From Clostridiales bacterium (lineage in GTDB: Bacteria; Bacillota; Clostridia; Lachnospirales; Lachnospiraceae), in assembly GCA_022770525.1 (NCBI GenBank), contig JALEHN010000039.1:1-64000 (forward strand): 64,000 nucleotides of DNA. Direction: 5' to 3'. The notes beneath the pieces are model-generated. The model saw nothing but the letters and a program-made list of their open reading frames with translations, did no database searches and had not been told where the DNA came from. Of the stretch, positions 25,636-34,820 are shown in pieces (within the stretch, counting starts at the first letter, position 1; every line of letters starts with the position of its first letter). The position numbers and the translations under genes were made by a program.

Positions 25636-26928
25636 ATGCTGAAAAATGTTTCAAAAAAGGAATTGAGCTGGATTTTTTATGACTGGGCCAATTCCGCGTA
25701 TACGATGGTGGTCACTTCCACGATCATGAGCCTCTATTTTATGGAGTCGGCAAAAACGGCACTGGCCGGCAAAGTGGCAGATCCGGCAGTGACAGCCAAT
25801 GCCTACTGGGGATTCGGCAATTCATTTGCGACGATTATACTTGTCGTGCTGTCACCGATACTTGGCACACTTGCTGATTATAAGGGAAAGAAAAAGATGT
25901 ATTTTAACTTTTTCCTCTGGATGGGGCTGATTTCAACACTTGTGCTGGCTGTTGTTCCGAGCCGCTTTTGGATAGGCCTTTTGGTTGTTTATGTGGTTTC
26001 AGCCATTGGTTTTGCAGGCAGTAATATTTTTTATGACGCGTTTCTTGTGGATGTCAGTGAAGATAAGGATATGGACAGGGTGTCAAGCCTCGGATACGCA
26101 CTGGGCTATATCGGCAGTACGATTCCGTTTATCATCTGCATGATCATTGTTGTTCTCAGTATGATGGAAATGATTCCGCTGTCACTGACGGCGGCTTACA
26201 GAATTTCATTTGTGATCACTTTCCTGTGGTGGCTTGGCTTTAGTATTCCGATTATTAAAAATGTGCATCAGAAATATGGTATTGAGCCGGAACCACACTA
26301 TGTGCGCCAAAGTTTTGCCCGTATATTTAAAACATTAAAAGAAATCAAAAAGCACAAAAATATTTTTATATTCCTGCTGGCTTATTTCTTTTACATTGAT
26401 GGTGTGGACACGATTATTAAAATGGCAACATCTTACGGCAGTAGTATCGGCATCAGCAGTATTATGCTGCTTGTCATCCTTTTGGTGACTCAGTTTGTGG
26501 CATTTCCGTTTGCTATTATTTACGGCCGTGCCGCTGAAAAATACGGTACGAGAAAACCGCTGTATTTCGGAATCCTTACATATTGCGTCATTTGTGTTGT
26601 TGCCTTCTTTATGTCTCCGGACAGAGATGTAAAAACGCTGACGATCATGTTCTGGGTACTGGCGATGCTTGTGGGCACAGCCCAGGGCGGTATTCAGGCA
26701 TTAAGCCGCTCTTATTTCGGACGTATTGTGCCGAAGGATAAGGCCAATGAATTTTTCGGATTTTACAATATTCTCGGCAAGTTTGCGGCTGTCATCGGTC
26801 CGGTGCTTTTTGGAGCTATTTCGCTGGCAACAGGCAAGGCGAATTATGGTGTGTCAAGTATTATCATTCTTTTCATTGCCGGGGCTGTCATTTTTAAATT
26901 CGTTCCGGAAGAAAATGAGGCTGAATAA
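25636..26928 (+). CDS. MFS transporter, UMF1 (Atg22-like) family
   Basis: The 430-residue membrane protein has about 12 helices and begins with the family's ELSWIFYDWANSAY signature. It also shows TLADYKGKKK between helices 2 and 3, as in major facilitators, and AQGGIQALSRSYFG in the second half. Related fungal proteins export amino acids from vacuoles; the bacterial substrate is unknown. Start ATG 25636 follows GAGGGAGG. Confidence 0.9.
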   Translation: MLKNVSKKELSWIFYDWANSAYTMVVTSTIMSLYFMESAKTALAGKVADPAVTANAYWGFGNSFATIILVVLSPILGTLADYKGKKKMYFNFFLWMGLISTLVLAVVPSRFWIGLLVVYVVSAIGFAGSNIFYDAFLVDVSEDKDMDRVSSLGYALGYIGSTIPFIICMIIVVLSMMEMIPLSLTAAYRISFVITFLWWLGFSIPIIKNVHQKYGIEPEPHYVRQSFARIFKTLKEIKKHKNIFIFLLAYFFYIDGVDTIIKMATSYGSSIGISSIMLLVILLVTQFVAFPFAIIYGRAAEKYGTRKPLYFGILTYCVICVVAFFMSPDRDVKTLTIMFWVLAMLVGTAQGGIQALSRSYFGRIVPKDKANEFFGFYNILGKFAAVIGPVLFGAISLATGKANYGVSSIIILFIAGAVIFKFVPEENEAE

Positions 26929-27022
26929 ATACAGGATAAAGACCTGATTTGCGTAAAATTGTTTTTGAACGAAGAAATTTGCATCATTTTTGGTGAAACT
27001 TATACGATTTTTGATTAAAGAT

Positions 27023-27081
27023 TTGACTTTTCATAAAAAACAGCGTATTATCTTAATGAAACCCAGTTTCAATAAGATAAT
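27023..27081 (+). promoter_or_regulatory. Promoter overlapped by a 35-bp operator-like palindrome (metal transporter operon)
   Basis: TTGACT (27023-27028) and TATTAT (27046-27051) are spaced by 17 bases. An inverted repeat at 27047-27081, with arms of the form ATTATCTTAWTGAAAC and one internal mismatch, covers the -10 box and start point. A repressor there would block transcription, as expected for a zinc- or manganese-responsive regulator. It does not match the classical Zur or AdcR box by eye. Confidence 0.75.
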
Positions 27082-27102
27082 TCTGAAAGGACGCGGTGAT
27101 TT

Positions 27103-28248
27103 ATGAAAAGTCACTTTTTTTTATCCAATAAATTACGGCGGTATTTTTTATGTAAAAAAAACCGGATTGTCCGGAGGATTTTTTTTCAGGCGGGCAGAGT
27201 TGCCGCGGTCTGTTTGCTGTTTATATGTATGACGACGCTTTGCGGCTGCGGCAAAAACACGCAGGGTGATATAGGCGCGCAGGGTGATACGGGCGTGCAG
27301 GGCGATGCAGATGCACCGGATCATGCAGGGACACAGAATCATGTAAATGAAGAGATAATGGCAGGCGAAAGTCGTGAGTTTTCAGAAAAACCGGTGATTG
27401 TCTGCACACTTTTTCCGCAGTATGATTTTGCCAGGACAGTTTTTGGAAGTCAGGCGAAAGTCGTGATGCTTTTAAGTCCGGGTATGGAAAGCCATATGTA
27501 TGATCCGACACCGGAAGATATGGTGACGATTTCTGAGGCGGATGCGTTTATTTATACTGGTGACGAGATGGAGCCGTGGGCGGCTCAGATTGTGGAAAGT
27601 CTTGATGGTGTGACTATTCTTGATTTATCTGAACATGTGAATCTTCAGATGGAAGATGAGGAAGGTCATGATCATGAAGATGAACATCACCATCACGGTG
27701 AACACGAACACAGCTATGATCCTCATTTCTGGCTTGATATGGATAATGCGGTGGCTATGCTTGATGCCATTGAGAAACTGGCGCTTGACATGGGCATTGA
27801 AAATGCAGACCTTGTGACAGATGCAGCTAAGACATACAGAGAAAAACTGACAGCCCTTGATGAAGCTTATTTTGATGCTCTTGAAGGTGCGGATCACAGA
27901 GATATTGTCTTTGCGGGGCGCTTTGCCTACGGCTATTTTGTACACCGTTATGATCTTTCGTACGAGACAGTATATCATTCATGCTCAGCGGAGGCGGATC
28001 CCAGTGTCAGCGATATGACCCGGGTCATTGATTATATTAAGGAGCACGGGACAAAAGTTATTTTTTACGAGGAGCTGTCCAATGCTTCGGTGGCTAAAAC
28101 GATTGCGGCTGATACGGGCGTTCAGATACGGATGCTCTCGACAGCCCACAACGTCACGAAGACGGAATTTGAAGCCGGAATAACATTTTATGATATTATG
28201 AAAAATAATCTTGAGGTTGTCAAAGAAGCTCTGGGCGTAGGTCAATGA
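27103..28248 (+). CDS. Metal ABC transporter substrate-binding lipoprotein (ZnuA/AdcA-like)
   Basis: The 381-residue protein has a long basic N-terminus and a lipobox-like TTLCGC. It then has a short Gly-X-Y collagen-like stretch (GDIGAQGDTGVQGD), a cluster A-1 domain with VCTLFPQYDFAR, a metal ligand at SHMYDPTPED, and a His-rich loop (HDHEDEHHHHGEHEHSYDPH). Such a loop is typical of zinc-binding family members. Later motifs include FAGRFAYGYFVHRYDL. It delivers Zn (or Mn) to the permease encoded next. The ATG at 27103 is preceded by AAAGGACGCGGTGA. Confidence 0.92.
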   Translation: MKSHFFLSNKLRRYFLCKKNRIVRRIFFQAGRVAAVCLLFICMTTLCGCGKNTQGDIGAQGDTGVQGDADAPDHAGTQNHVNEEIMAGESREFSEKPVIVCTLFPQYDFARTVFGSQAKVVMLLSPGMESHMYDPTPEDMVTISEADAFIYTGDEMEPWAAQIVESLDGVTILDLSEHVNLQMEDEEGHDHEDEHHHHGEHEHSYDPHFWLDMDNAVAMLDAIEKLALDMGIENADLVTDAAKTYREKLTALDEAYFDALEGADHRDIVFAGRFAYGYFVHRYDLSYETVYHSCSAEADPSVSDMTRVIDYIKEHGTKVIFYEELSNASVAKTIAADTGVQIRMLSTAHNVTKTEFEAGITFYDIMKNNLEVVKEALGVGQ

Positions 28249-28324
28249 GTATATGGCAATGGCCGGCACACCGGTACATGGGAGGCCGGACGCTATGCAT
28301 ACAGGACAATGAGCATAAGACAGC
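28239..28324. repeat. Stop-codon-spanning direct repeat, period 64 bp
   Basis: A 20-base core at 28239-28258, which contains the stop codon of the binding-protein gene, recurs at 28303-28322 with 16 of 20 matches (both contain CAATGAG). Confidence 0.65.
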
Positions 28325-28368
28325 ATTTCATGAAGTTTTATGTGTCAGTGACAGGTGGTGTGGAATTT

Positions 28369-29061
28369 ATGAAATTATTGGAAGTAAAAAATGTTTCAAT
28401 TGCCTATGAGGGCGATAAAAACTATGCGGTTGAAGATGTCAGCTTTAATATAGAAGATGGCGAGTATGTATGTCTGATCGGCAGCAACGGTTCAGGTAAA
28501 AGTACGCTGATGAAAGGAATTGTCGGTCTCGTTCCTGTGACAAAAGGTCAGATCAATAAAGAAATTGCGCCGGAAGCGTGTGCCTACATGGGACAGGTCA
28601 ATATGATCGACAAAGATTTTCCGGCGACCGTATGGGAGATTGTATTGTCAGGAACGCAGAAAAGAGGACGCAGACTTCCTTTTTACAGTAAAAAAGATAA
28701 GGCGACTGCCAAAGAAGCGATGGATACTTTTGAGATTAATGAACTGGCTGACAGACGCATTGGAAATCTTTCCGGCGGACAGCAGCAGCGTGTACTTCTG
28801 GCAAGAGCATTTTGCAGAAATCCGAAGCTTTTGATTTTAGATGAACCTTGTGCCGGACTTGACCCGGTCATTACAGAGGAGTTTTACAGGCTTTTAAGCC
28901 AGCTGAATAAGACGCGTCATATGACGATCTTAATGGCGTCCCATGATATGGAGCAGGTGGCTTCTTATGCTTCACGGGTCATTGTGATGAATCAGACAAA
29001 GGAGTTTGACGGCAGTATTGCCCAGTGGAAGGAGAGAAATCAGTCATGCAGGAATTTTTAA
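28369..29061 (+). CDS. Metal ABC transporter ATP-binding protein (ZnuC-like)
   Basis: The 230-residue ATPase has Walker A IGSNGSGKST, the Q-loop AYMGQVNMID, signature LSGGQQQR, Walker B LLILDEPC and the switch MASHDMEQV. It energises import by the neighbouring binding protein and permease. I chose ATG 28369 because the family sequence starts there (MKLLEVKNVSI) after AGGTGGTG; the frame is open further upstream to 28309. The gene end overlaps the permease start. Confidence 0.93.
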   Translation: MKLLEVKNVSIAYEGDKNYAVEDVSFNIEDGEYVCLIGSNGSGKSTLMKGIVGLVPVTKGQINKEIAPEACAYMGQVNMIDKDFPATVWEIVLSGTQKRGRRLPFYSKKDKATAKEAMDTFEINELADRRIGNLSGGQQQRVLLARAFCRNPKLLILDEPCAGLDPVITEEFYRLLSQLNKTRHMTILMASHDMEQVASYASRVIVMNQTKEFDGSIAQWKERNQSCRNF

Positions 29062-29858
29062 AAATGTTTTCATATCCGTTTATTCAGAGGGCATTGATTG
29101 TCGGTGTTTTAATCTCACTGTGTGCGGCGCTGCTTGGTGTGATCCTGGTTTTGAAAAGATATTCTCTGATCGGACACGGACTTGGCGATGTCGGCTTTGC
29201 TTCCACTTCTCTAGCGGTGGCCCTGGGACTTCCGATTTTGTCGGTATCCATTCCGATTGTCGTTATTGCGGCGTGCCTGATTATGTTTTACAGTCAGAAA
29301 ACGAAAACCGGCGGCGATGTGGCCATCGGCATGGTGGCAACAGGCGCATTGTCTGCGGGTGTGATTATTACGGCACTGTCCGGCGGATTTAATGTCGATG
29401 TCAGCAACTATATGTTCGGAAGTATTCTTGCAATGAGCGATGCGGATGTGGTGATGAGCCTTGTTCTTTCGGTTGTGATTATTGTGATGTATGTTTTGTT
29501 TTACAATCGTCTGTTTCTGATTACATGCGATGAAGCTTTTGCAAAATCATCCGGTATCCATGTTGGATTTTATCAGTTTGTCATTGCTTTATTGACGGCA
29601 CTGACAGTTGTACTTGGCATGCGTATGATGGGCAGTCTTCTGATTTCAAGCCTGATCATATTTCCGGCAGTGACGGCAAGAAAACTGGTTGGAAGTTTTA
29701 AGTCTGTTGTGGCCATATCCGTTGTGTTATCTGTGACATGTTATATTATCGGAATTATCCTGTCATTTACAGTGAACCTGCCGACAGGCGCCAGCATCGT
29801 TATTGTTAACCTTGCGGTTTGGGTCATTGTGACTGTCATCACAAAACTCAGAGGATAA
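29046..29858 (+). CDS. Metal ABC transporter permease (ZnuB-like)
   Basis: The 270-residue ABC-3 family permease has about eight membrane helices and the SLIGHGLGDVGFAS loop. Later segments such as ALTVVLGMRMMGSLLISSLII are typical of zinc and manganese permeases. ATG 29046 follows GGAGAG and overlaps the ATPase gene by 16 bases, giving translational coupling. The order binding protein, ATPase, permease forms a complete importer. Confidence 0.92.
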   Translation: MQEFLKMFSYPFIQRALIVGVLISLCAALLGVILVLKRYSLIGHGLGDVGFASTSLAVALGLPILSVSIPIVVIAACLIMFYSQKTKTGGDVAIGMVATGALSAGVIITALSGGFNVDVSNYMFGSILAMSDADVVMSLVLSVVIIVMYVLFYNRLFLITCDEAFAKSSGIHVGFYQFVIALLTALTVVLGMRMMGSLLISSLIIFPAVTARKLVGSFKSVVAISVVLSVTCYIIGIILSFTVNLPTGASIVIVNLAVWVIVTVITKLRG

Positions 29859-29927
29859 ATGGCTATACAGGACAGTGTAAAAAATCTGGACTTTTTTAAC
29901 ATCATGATTTAATATATAACTTACGAG

Positions 29928-29948
29928 AAGTACGCCGGCGGCGTACTT
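29928..29948. promoter_or_regulatory. GC-rich hairpin before the glycosyltransferase start
   Basis: A perfect 9-base inverted repeat, AAGTACGCC and GGCGTACTT, has a 3-base loop and ends just before the AAAGGA ribosome binding site. It could be an operator or an RNA hairpin affecting translation. There is no T-run, so it is not a terminator. Confidence 0.5.
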
Positions 29949-29968
29949 GAAAAGAAAGGATGAGCGAT

Positions 29969-30988
29969 TTGAAAATTATTTCGTTTGCAGTTCCATGTTA
30001 TAACTCGGAAGCATATATGCGCCATTGCATAGAATCATTGCTGCCGGCAGGTGAAGAAGCGGAAATTATTATTGTTGATGACGGTTCGTCAGATGGAACC
30101 GCAGATATTGCCGATGAATATGCCGCCAAATACCCGTCCATCGTCAAAGCTGTCCATCAGCCAAACGGCGGCCATGGTGCAGCGGTAAATACAGGTATAG
30201 AAAATGCGAAAGGCATGTATTATAAGGTTGTAGATTCTGATGACTGGCTTGATGAGGAAAGCCTTCATAAAGTTATGAATGAGCTGCGTTCGATTATCAG
30301 CCGGCGTAAACGGGTTGATTTATTTATATGTAATTATGTTTATGAGCATGTGCTGGACCATAAAAGCCATGTTGTAAAGTATGATAATGCATTGCCGGAA
30401 AATGAGATTTTTGGCTGGAGTGAGATTCGCAGATTCAGGCCGGATCAGAACCTTCTGATGCACTCGGTCATCTACCGGACGAAAATACTTCGGGCCTGTG
30501 GATTAAAGCTGCCGGAACATACTTTTTATGTGGATAACCTGTTTGTTTATGTGCCGCTGCCATATGTGAAGACGCTGTATTATATGAATGTGGATTTATA
30601 CAGATATTATATAGGACGTGAGGATCAGTCCGTCAATCAGCAGGTGATGATCAGCCGTATTGACCAGCAGATTAAGGTTAATGAGCTGATGATTGATGCT
30701 TATGATCTGCCGTCTGAAGTTAAGAATAAACAGCTGGCCAAGTATATGCTTGGATACCTGGCCATGATCTGTAGTGTGACGTCAATTATGCTGATTCTTG
30801 CCAATACGGAGGAAGCTGATGAAAAGCGCTGTAAACTCTGGCACGATTTTAAGGAAAAACGACCGAAAACTTACCGCCATGTCCGTGTGGGCATCCGCGG
30901 GCTGATTTCAAATCCGAAGACAAAAGTCGGAAAGAAAACTGCAAAGCAGCTGTATAAAGTTTCAAGAAAAATATTTAAATTCAACTGA
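29969..30988 (+). CDS. Glycosyltransferase family 2
   Basis: The roughly 339-residue protein has a GT-A fold N-terminus: FAVPCYNSEAYM, IIVDDGSSDGT, the acceptor loop GGHGAAVNTG and the metal motif SDDW. The C-terminal ~100 residues are basic and may contact membrane or polymer. It probably transfers a sugar to a cell-surface glycan. TTG 29969 is well spaced from AAGGA; ATG 29960 is an alternative but lies inside that site. Confidence 0.9.
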   Translation: MKIISFAVPCYNSEAYMRHCIESLLPAGEEAEIIIVDDGSSDGTADIADEYAAKYPSIVKAVHQPNGGHGAAVNTGIENAKGMYYKVVDSDDWLDEESLHKVMNELRSIISRRKRVDLFICNYVYEHVLDHKSHVVKYDNALPENEIFGWSEIRRFRPDQNLLMHSVIYRTKILRACGLKLPEHTFYVDNLFVYVPLPYVKTLYYMNVDLYRYYIGREDQSVNQQVMISRIDQQIKVNELMIDAYDLPSEVKNKQLAKYMLGYLAMICSVTSIMLILANTEEADEKRCKLWHDFKEKRPKTYRHVRVGIRGLISNPKTKVGKKTAKQLYKVSRKIFKFN

Positions 30989-31006
30989 GTTTGCGTTTAA
31001 CCGGGC

Positions 31007-31136
31007 GCAAAAAGGGGCTGTAAAAAGTCCCGTTCAAAAAAGTTCCAGCCATGTTCTCCGTGGCTGGAACTTTTTTCTAACGCTGTTTTTTACAGCCCCT
31101 TTTTGCTTTTGAACGTGCGCCTTGCGGCGCACGTTC
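31007..31136. terminator. Nested inverted repeats and terminators between converging genes
   Basis: An outer perfect 20-base stem (31007-31026 with 31087-31106, GGGGCTGT/ACAGCCCC core) encloses an inner perfect 16-base stem (31036-31051 with 31061-31076) with A- and T-runs. A third 11-base GC-rich hairpin follows (31111-31121 with 31126-31136). The set separates the glycosyltransferase gene from the convergent prs gene and should stop transcription from both sides. Confidence 0.85.
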
Positions 31137-31177
31137 AATGTATTTACATGGAGTCACTGTGTAGAGCCACAGTGATA

Positions 31178-32350
31178 TTATTTATTTCTGTGAGATTCCA
31201 CAAGGGCATCAATCTTTTCGTATGGATCAAGAAGCTTGCTGATGGAATTGTCGTGGTTTAATGTATCAATCAGAAGTGCCACATATTTGCTCAGGTCTAC
31301 ATTGATATAGTAAGGTTTTTCCAGAAGTTCCGGTCTCTGGTAAATCACATTCGTTGTGAGAACTTTGGAAATCAGTCCTTCTTCGTAGTATTTATCAAAT
31401 GCGTCAAAGCCATTGGTGAAAAGACCAAATGTAGAGGCAACAAATACACGTTTAGCTTTACGTGCTTTTAATGCTTTGGCAACATCCAGCATACTTTCAC
31501 CGGAAGAAATCATGTCATCAATGATGAATACGTCCTTGCCCTCAACAGATGAACCGAGGAATTCATGGGCAACGATCGGGTTGCGTCCGTTAACGATCTT
31601 TGTATAGTCACGGCGTTTGTAGAACATACCGACATCGACACCGAGAACATTGGCATAGTATACAGCACGACCCATCGCACCTTCATCAGGGCTGATGATC
31701 ATCAGATGATCGTTGTCAAGGCAGATATCAGGCACGTTTTTGCATAATGCTTTGATAAACTGATATGTTGGCTGTACGTTGTCAAAGCCGCTTAACGGAA
31801 TGGCGTTTTGTACACGAGGATCATGGGCATCAAAAGTGATGATGTTTTCAACACCCATTGCTTTTAATTCCTGAAGCGCCAGGGCACAGTCAAGAGATTC
31901 TCTTGTGGAACGTTTATGCTGACGGCTTTCATACAGGAACGGCATGATTACGTTGATTCTTCTTGCCTTACCTGCGGCTGCGGCGATGATACGCTTTAAG
32001 TCACTGTAATGGTCATCAGGTGACATGCGGTTTTCATGTCCGCAAAGAGAGTATTTGATATTGTAGTTTGTGACATCAACAAGGATAAAAAGGTCTTTGC
32101 CGCGGACGGATTCGTTGATGGTACCTTTGGCTTCGCCGGTACCGAATCTTGAACACTTTGCGTCCAGCAAAAAAGTATCATTTGCATAACCGCTGAAATG
32201 GAGAGACTGTGACTGGTCGAGGTCACGCTCTTTACGCCAGCTTACGATATAATCGTTGACTTTCTGACCAAGTTCCTTGCAGCTTTCCAGGGCGATGATA
32301 CCAAGTTCACCAACAGGAATAGATTCTGTGATATTTTCATTCTGATTCAT
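31178..32350 (-). CDS. prs: Ribose-phosphate pyrophosphokinase
   Basis: The 390-residue enzyme makes PRPP from ribose-5-phosphate and ATP for nucleotide, His and Trp synthesis. It shows the phosphoribosyl signature FIIDDMISSGESMLD, SPDEGAMGRA and MPFLYESRQHKRSTRESLD. At 390 residues it is longer than the ~315-residue classical enzyme, an extended form I associate with Clostridia. ATG 32350 follows GGAGGT; the frame remains open upstream to 32413. It is transcribed alone after dnaI. Confidence 0.92.
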   Translation of the reverse strand: MNQNENITESIPVGELGIIALESCKELGQKVNDYIVSWRKERDLDQSQSLHFSGYANDTFLLDAKCSRFGTGEAKGTINESVRGKDLFILVDVTNYNIKYSLCGHENRMSPDDHYSDLKRIIAAAAGKARRINVIMPFLYESRQHKRSTRESLDCALALQELKAMGVENIITFDAHDPRVQNAIPLSGFDNVQPTYQFIKALCKNVPDICLDNDHLMIISPDEGAMGRAVYYANVLGVDVGMFYKRRDYTKIVNGRNPIVAHEFLGSSVEGKDVFIIDDMISSGESMLDVAKALKARKAKRVFVASTFGLFTNGFDAFDKYYEEGLISKVLTTNVIYQRPELLEKPYYINVDLSKYVALLIDTLNHDNSISKLLDPYEKIDALVESHRNK

Positions 32351-32493
32351 GATATACCTCCATAGTATAAATGTACTCGTTAACATTGTAAACAAATCGT
32401 ATAAATAAGACAAGCCCTTTTGTAAAAGTATGTCGAAAAAAACAAAAAATGTGTATGCACTGCTTTTGTTGCTCTATGAAATCAGGCAGCTGT

Positions 32494-33474
32494 TCAGGAA
32501 ATGACTTTTTTGATGCGTATATCATCTCCAAGAATCAGTGTAACCTGATAATGGCTTATTAAACGTGAAAATATACGTTCGCTGTAAATATCCTGCAGAT
32601 CATCAAGGGACAGATTGGTTGAAATAATCGTGGATCTCCGGTTTAAAAGCCGATCATTGAGACAGGCAAACAGCTGTGACGCTGTAAAAGCGTTGCTTAC
32701 TTCTGTGCCAAGGTCATCGATGATTAAAAGGTCGCAGTCTGAAATATAGGCATACATATCCTCGGGGTCATTTTCATCACCGGTACGGTGAAAAGCGTGA
32801 TTTTCAAGAATCTCCATCAGCGACAGCGCAGTCAGGTAAATGACAGTGTGAGCACGGTCGAGCAGTTCTTTGGCAATACAGTTGGATAAAAAGGTTTTTC
32901 CGACCCCTGTGCTGCCATAAAACAGAAGATTGGAAAATTCCGTATCAAAGTTTTCGATAAAGCTGCGGCATGTACCAAGGACATATTCCATATTTTCACG
33001 GGGACTGATGCCTATGCGGGCATCTTTTTGTTCCGGATACAATGAAATATCAAAATAATCGAAATTTTCTGTTTGCAGTCTCTCTTTAATATTGGATTGT
33101 GCGTAAACGAGATCCACAATCGCCTGTTTAAAACAGTGGCATTTTTTTTCTCCGATAAAACCGGTATCTTTACAGTCATTACAAAAATAGACCGGCTCCA
33201 GATAATTTTCGGGATAGCCATACTGCTTTAAAAGCACCGTTTTTTTCTGTTCCAGTGACTGAATCGTTCGGTGGATATCGCCGGTTTTTTCACCGCGGAT
33301 CAGTGCACGGGCATGGTCGGCAGCGGCGGCGGCAATCAACGCATCAATCGATGCAAACTCCGGAATCGTCTCGGCAATCTGTTTTTGACGTTCTTTTTGA
33401 ATGTTGATGGCATCAAAGCGGCGCAGGTCATACTGCCGCATGATGGCATTATACTGTGCATTTTTTAATGGCAT
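32494..33474 (-). CDS. DnaI/DnaC-like helicase loader
   Basis: The 326-residue AAA+ protein loads the replicative helicase. An N-terminal zinc motif (YFCNDCKDTGF..KKCHCF) is followed by Walker A GSTGVGKTFL, Walker B LLIIDDLGTE and a sensor region STNLSLDDL. It lies 18 bases after the dnaD-type gene with which it forms a primosome operon. ATG 33474 has an AGGAAAGGAG site. Confidence 0.9.
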   Translation of the reverse strand: MPLKNAQYNAIMRQYDLRRFDAINIQKERQKQIAETIPEFASIDALIAAAAADHARALIRGEKTGDIHRTIQSLEQKKTVLLKQYGYPENYLEPVYFCNDCKDTGFIGEKKCHCFKQAIVDLVYAQSNIKERLQTENFDYFDISLYPEQKDARIGISPRENMEYVLGTCRSFIENFDTEFSNLLFYGSTGVGKTFLSNCIAKELLDRAHTVIYLTALSLMEILENHAFHRTGDENDPEDMYAYISDCDLLIIDDLGTEVSNAFTASQLFACLNDRLLNRRSTIISTNLSLDDLQDIYSERIFSRLISHYQVTLILGDDIRIKKVIS

Positions 33475-33492
33475 TACAAAACTCCTTTCCTG

Positions 33493-34686
33493 TTATTTGG
33501 ATTCGGTGCCGGTCTGTATTTTTTGTGCCAGTTTTTGCTCAAGCTTTGCATAATCATAGGTGCGCTGACTGAAATTATTGAACCGGTTTGCCGGTGTCTT
33601 TGGCTTTGCAGGCTTGGAATCGCCGCCTGTGTTTTTCATACCGGCAGCTTTTTTTTCTTCAGCGGCTTTTTTATTTCTTGCATATGAAGCATCTAAAGCT
33701 TTGACATCCTCAAGGTTGACTACTTTTTCCTTTTGCCATTTTTTTAAAATACTGTCCGCATATTCGAAGCTTGGCATATGGGTCGCGGCCATCGTCCGGT
33801 TGCATGCTTCCACAATCAGGGCAGGTGAAAAACAATATTCATCGGTCCAGCGGTTAATATATTCAGTTTCGCTTTTTCCGGGATTACGGCCGGTAATACC
33901 GAAGGCTTTAAGGACAGCATAATGCGTCTTACTGTACAGGGTACTGCGGCCTTTGGCTTTGGATACAGTATCAATGCCGGCTTCGGCCCACGAAATAGCC
34001 ACTTTTTCAATATAGTGGATGCTTTTGTGATTATTGCCGACACAGTATTCAAAAAGATATTCAATCAGATCCGTGGAGAATCCCAGCTTTTCATGAAAGT
34101 ATACGATACTGTTGATTTCCGTCTGGCTCAGAGGGTGACCGACATACTGCTGCAGAACGAAAAAGAGCTGCTCTCCGTCGTGCTCTTTGGAAAAACGGGA
34201 AATCTGGTTGATCGTATATTGAGGTTTTGAATAATCCTTCTGAAGAACGTTTACTGATGAGGAGGCAATATGTGTATCCTGGTATGCAGTGACTGCAGTC
34301 TGGTATGGTGCGGCGGCTGTATCCGTATATATGGCAGCATCTTTTGAAGCAGATCTGGCAGATGATGGATTTCCGGCTGCTAAATCAGTTTCAAATGGAA
34401 GCAGCGTGAGACCGGTGAGATTTTTTTGACCGTCAAAAGACAGCAAAAGCAGTCCCTTACTCTGCCAGTATTTTAAAGCGCGGATTACATCGCCTTCCGT
34501 CATAAACAGCCTGTCGGCAATGTTTTCAAGACAGATACGACTGTCTTTTTTGGAATTCCATCGGACTAAGTACAGGTAAACTTTTAAAAATTCGCCATTG
34601 GCTTCCGGCATATATTGATCAAAAAAAAGGTTCGGAATTGTCGTTGAAGACTGTTCAAGTCTGGAATCGAGGCTCAGATAACGCAT
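33493..34686 (-). CDS. DnaD-domain replication initiation protein
   Basis: The 397-residue protein has an N-terminal winged-helix region (about 1-100), then two DnaD/DnaB-type helical domains (about 165-240 and 255-320, with FEYCVGNNHKSIHYIEKVAISW and a second FEYADSILKKW block) and a basic Lys/Ala-rich tail. Such proteins help DnaA recruit the helicase loader at the origin. The gene precedes the dnaI-like gene and lies directly downstream of a DnaA-box cluster. ATG 34686 follows AAAGGTGA. Confidence 0.9.
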   Translation of the reverse strand: MRYLSLDSRLEQSSTTIPNLFFDQYMPEANGEFLKVYLYLVRWNSKKDSRICLENIADRLFMTEGDVIRALKYWQSKGLLLLSFDGQKNLTGLTLLPFETDLAAGNPSSARSASKDAAIYTDTAAAPYQTAVTAYQDTHIASSSVNVLQKDYSKPQYTINQISRFSKEHDGEQLFFVLQQYVGHPLSQTEINSIVYFHEKLGFSTDLIEYLFEYCVGNNHKSIHYIEKVAISWAEAGIDTVSKAKGRSTLYSKTHYAVLKAFGITGRNPGKSETEYINRWTDEYCFSPALIVEACNRTMAATHMPSFEYADSILKKWQKEKVVNLEDVKALDASYARNKKAAEEKKAAGMKNTGGDSKPAKPKTPANRFNNFSQRTYDYAKLEQKLAQKIQTGTESK

Positions 34687-34820
34687 ATATGTATCACCTT
34701 TTCTTAAATATTATGTCTGTATGATGAGATTTTCATCGTTTCGAATATTTTTGATTATAACATATTCGCCAAAAAAAGAGAATAGGCACAGAATTGTGAA
34801 AAGATTGAGGGTGTGTTGAA

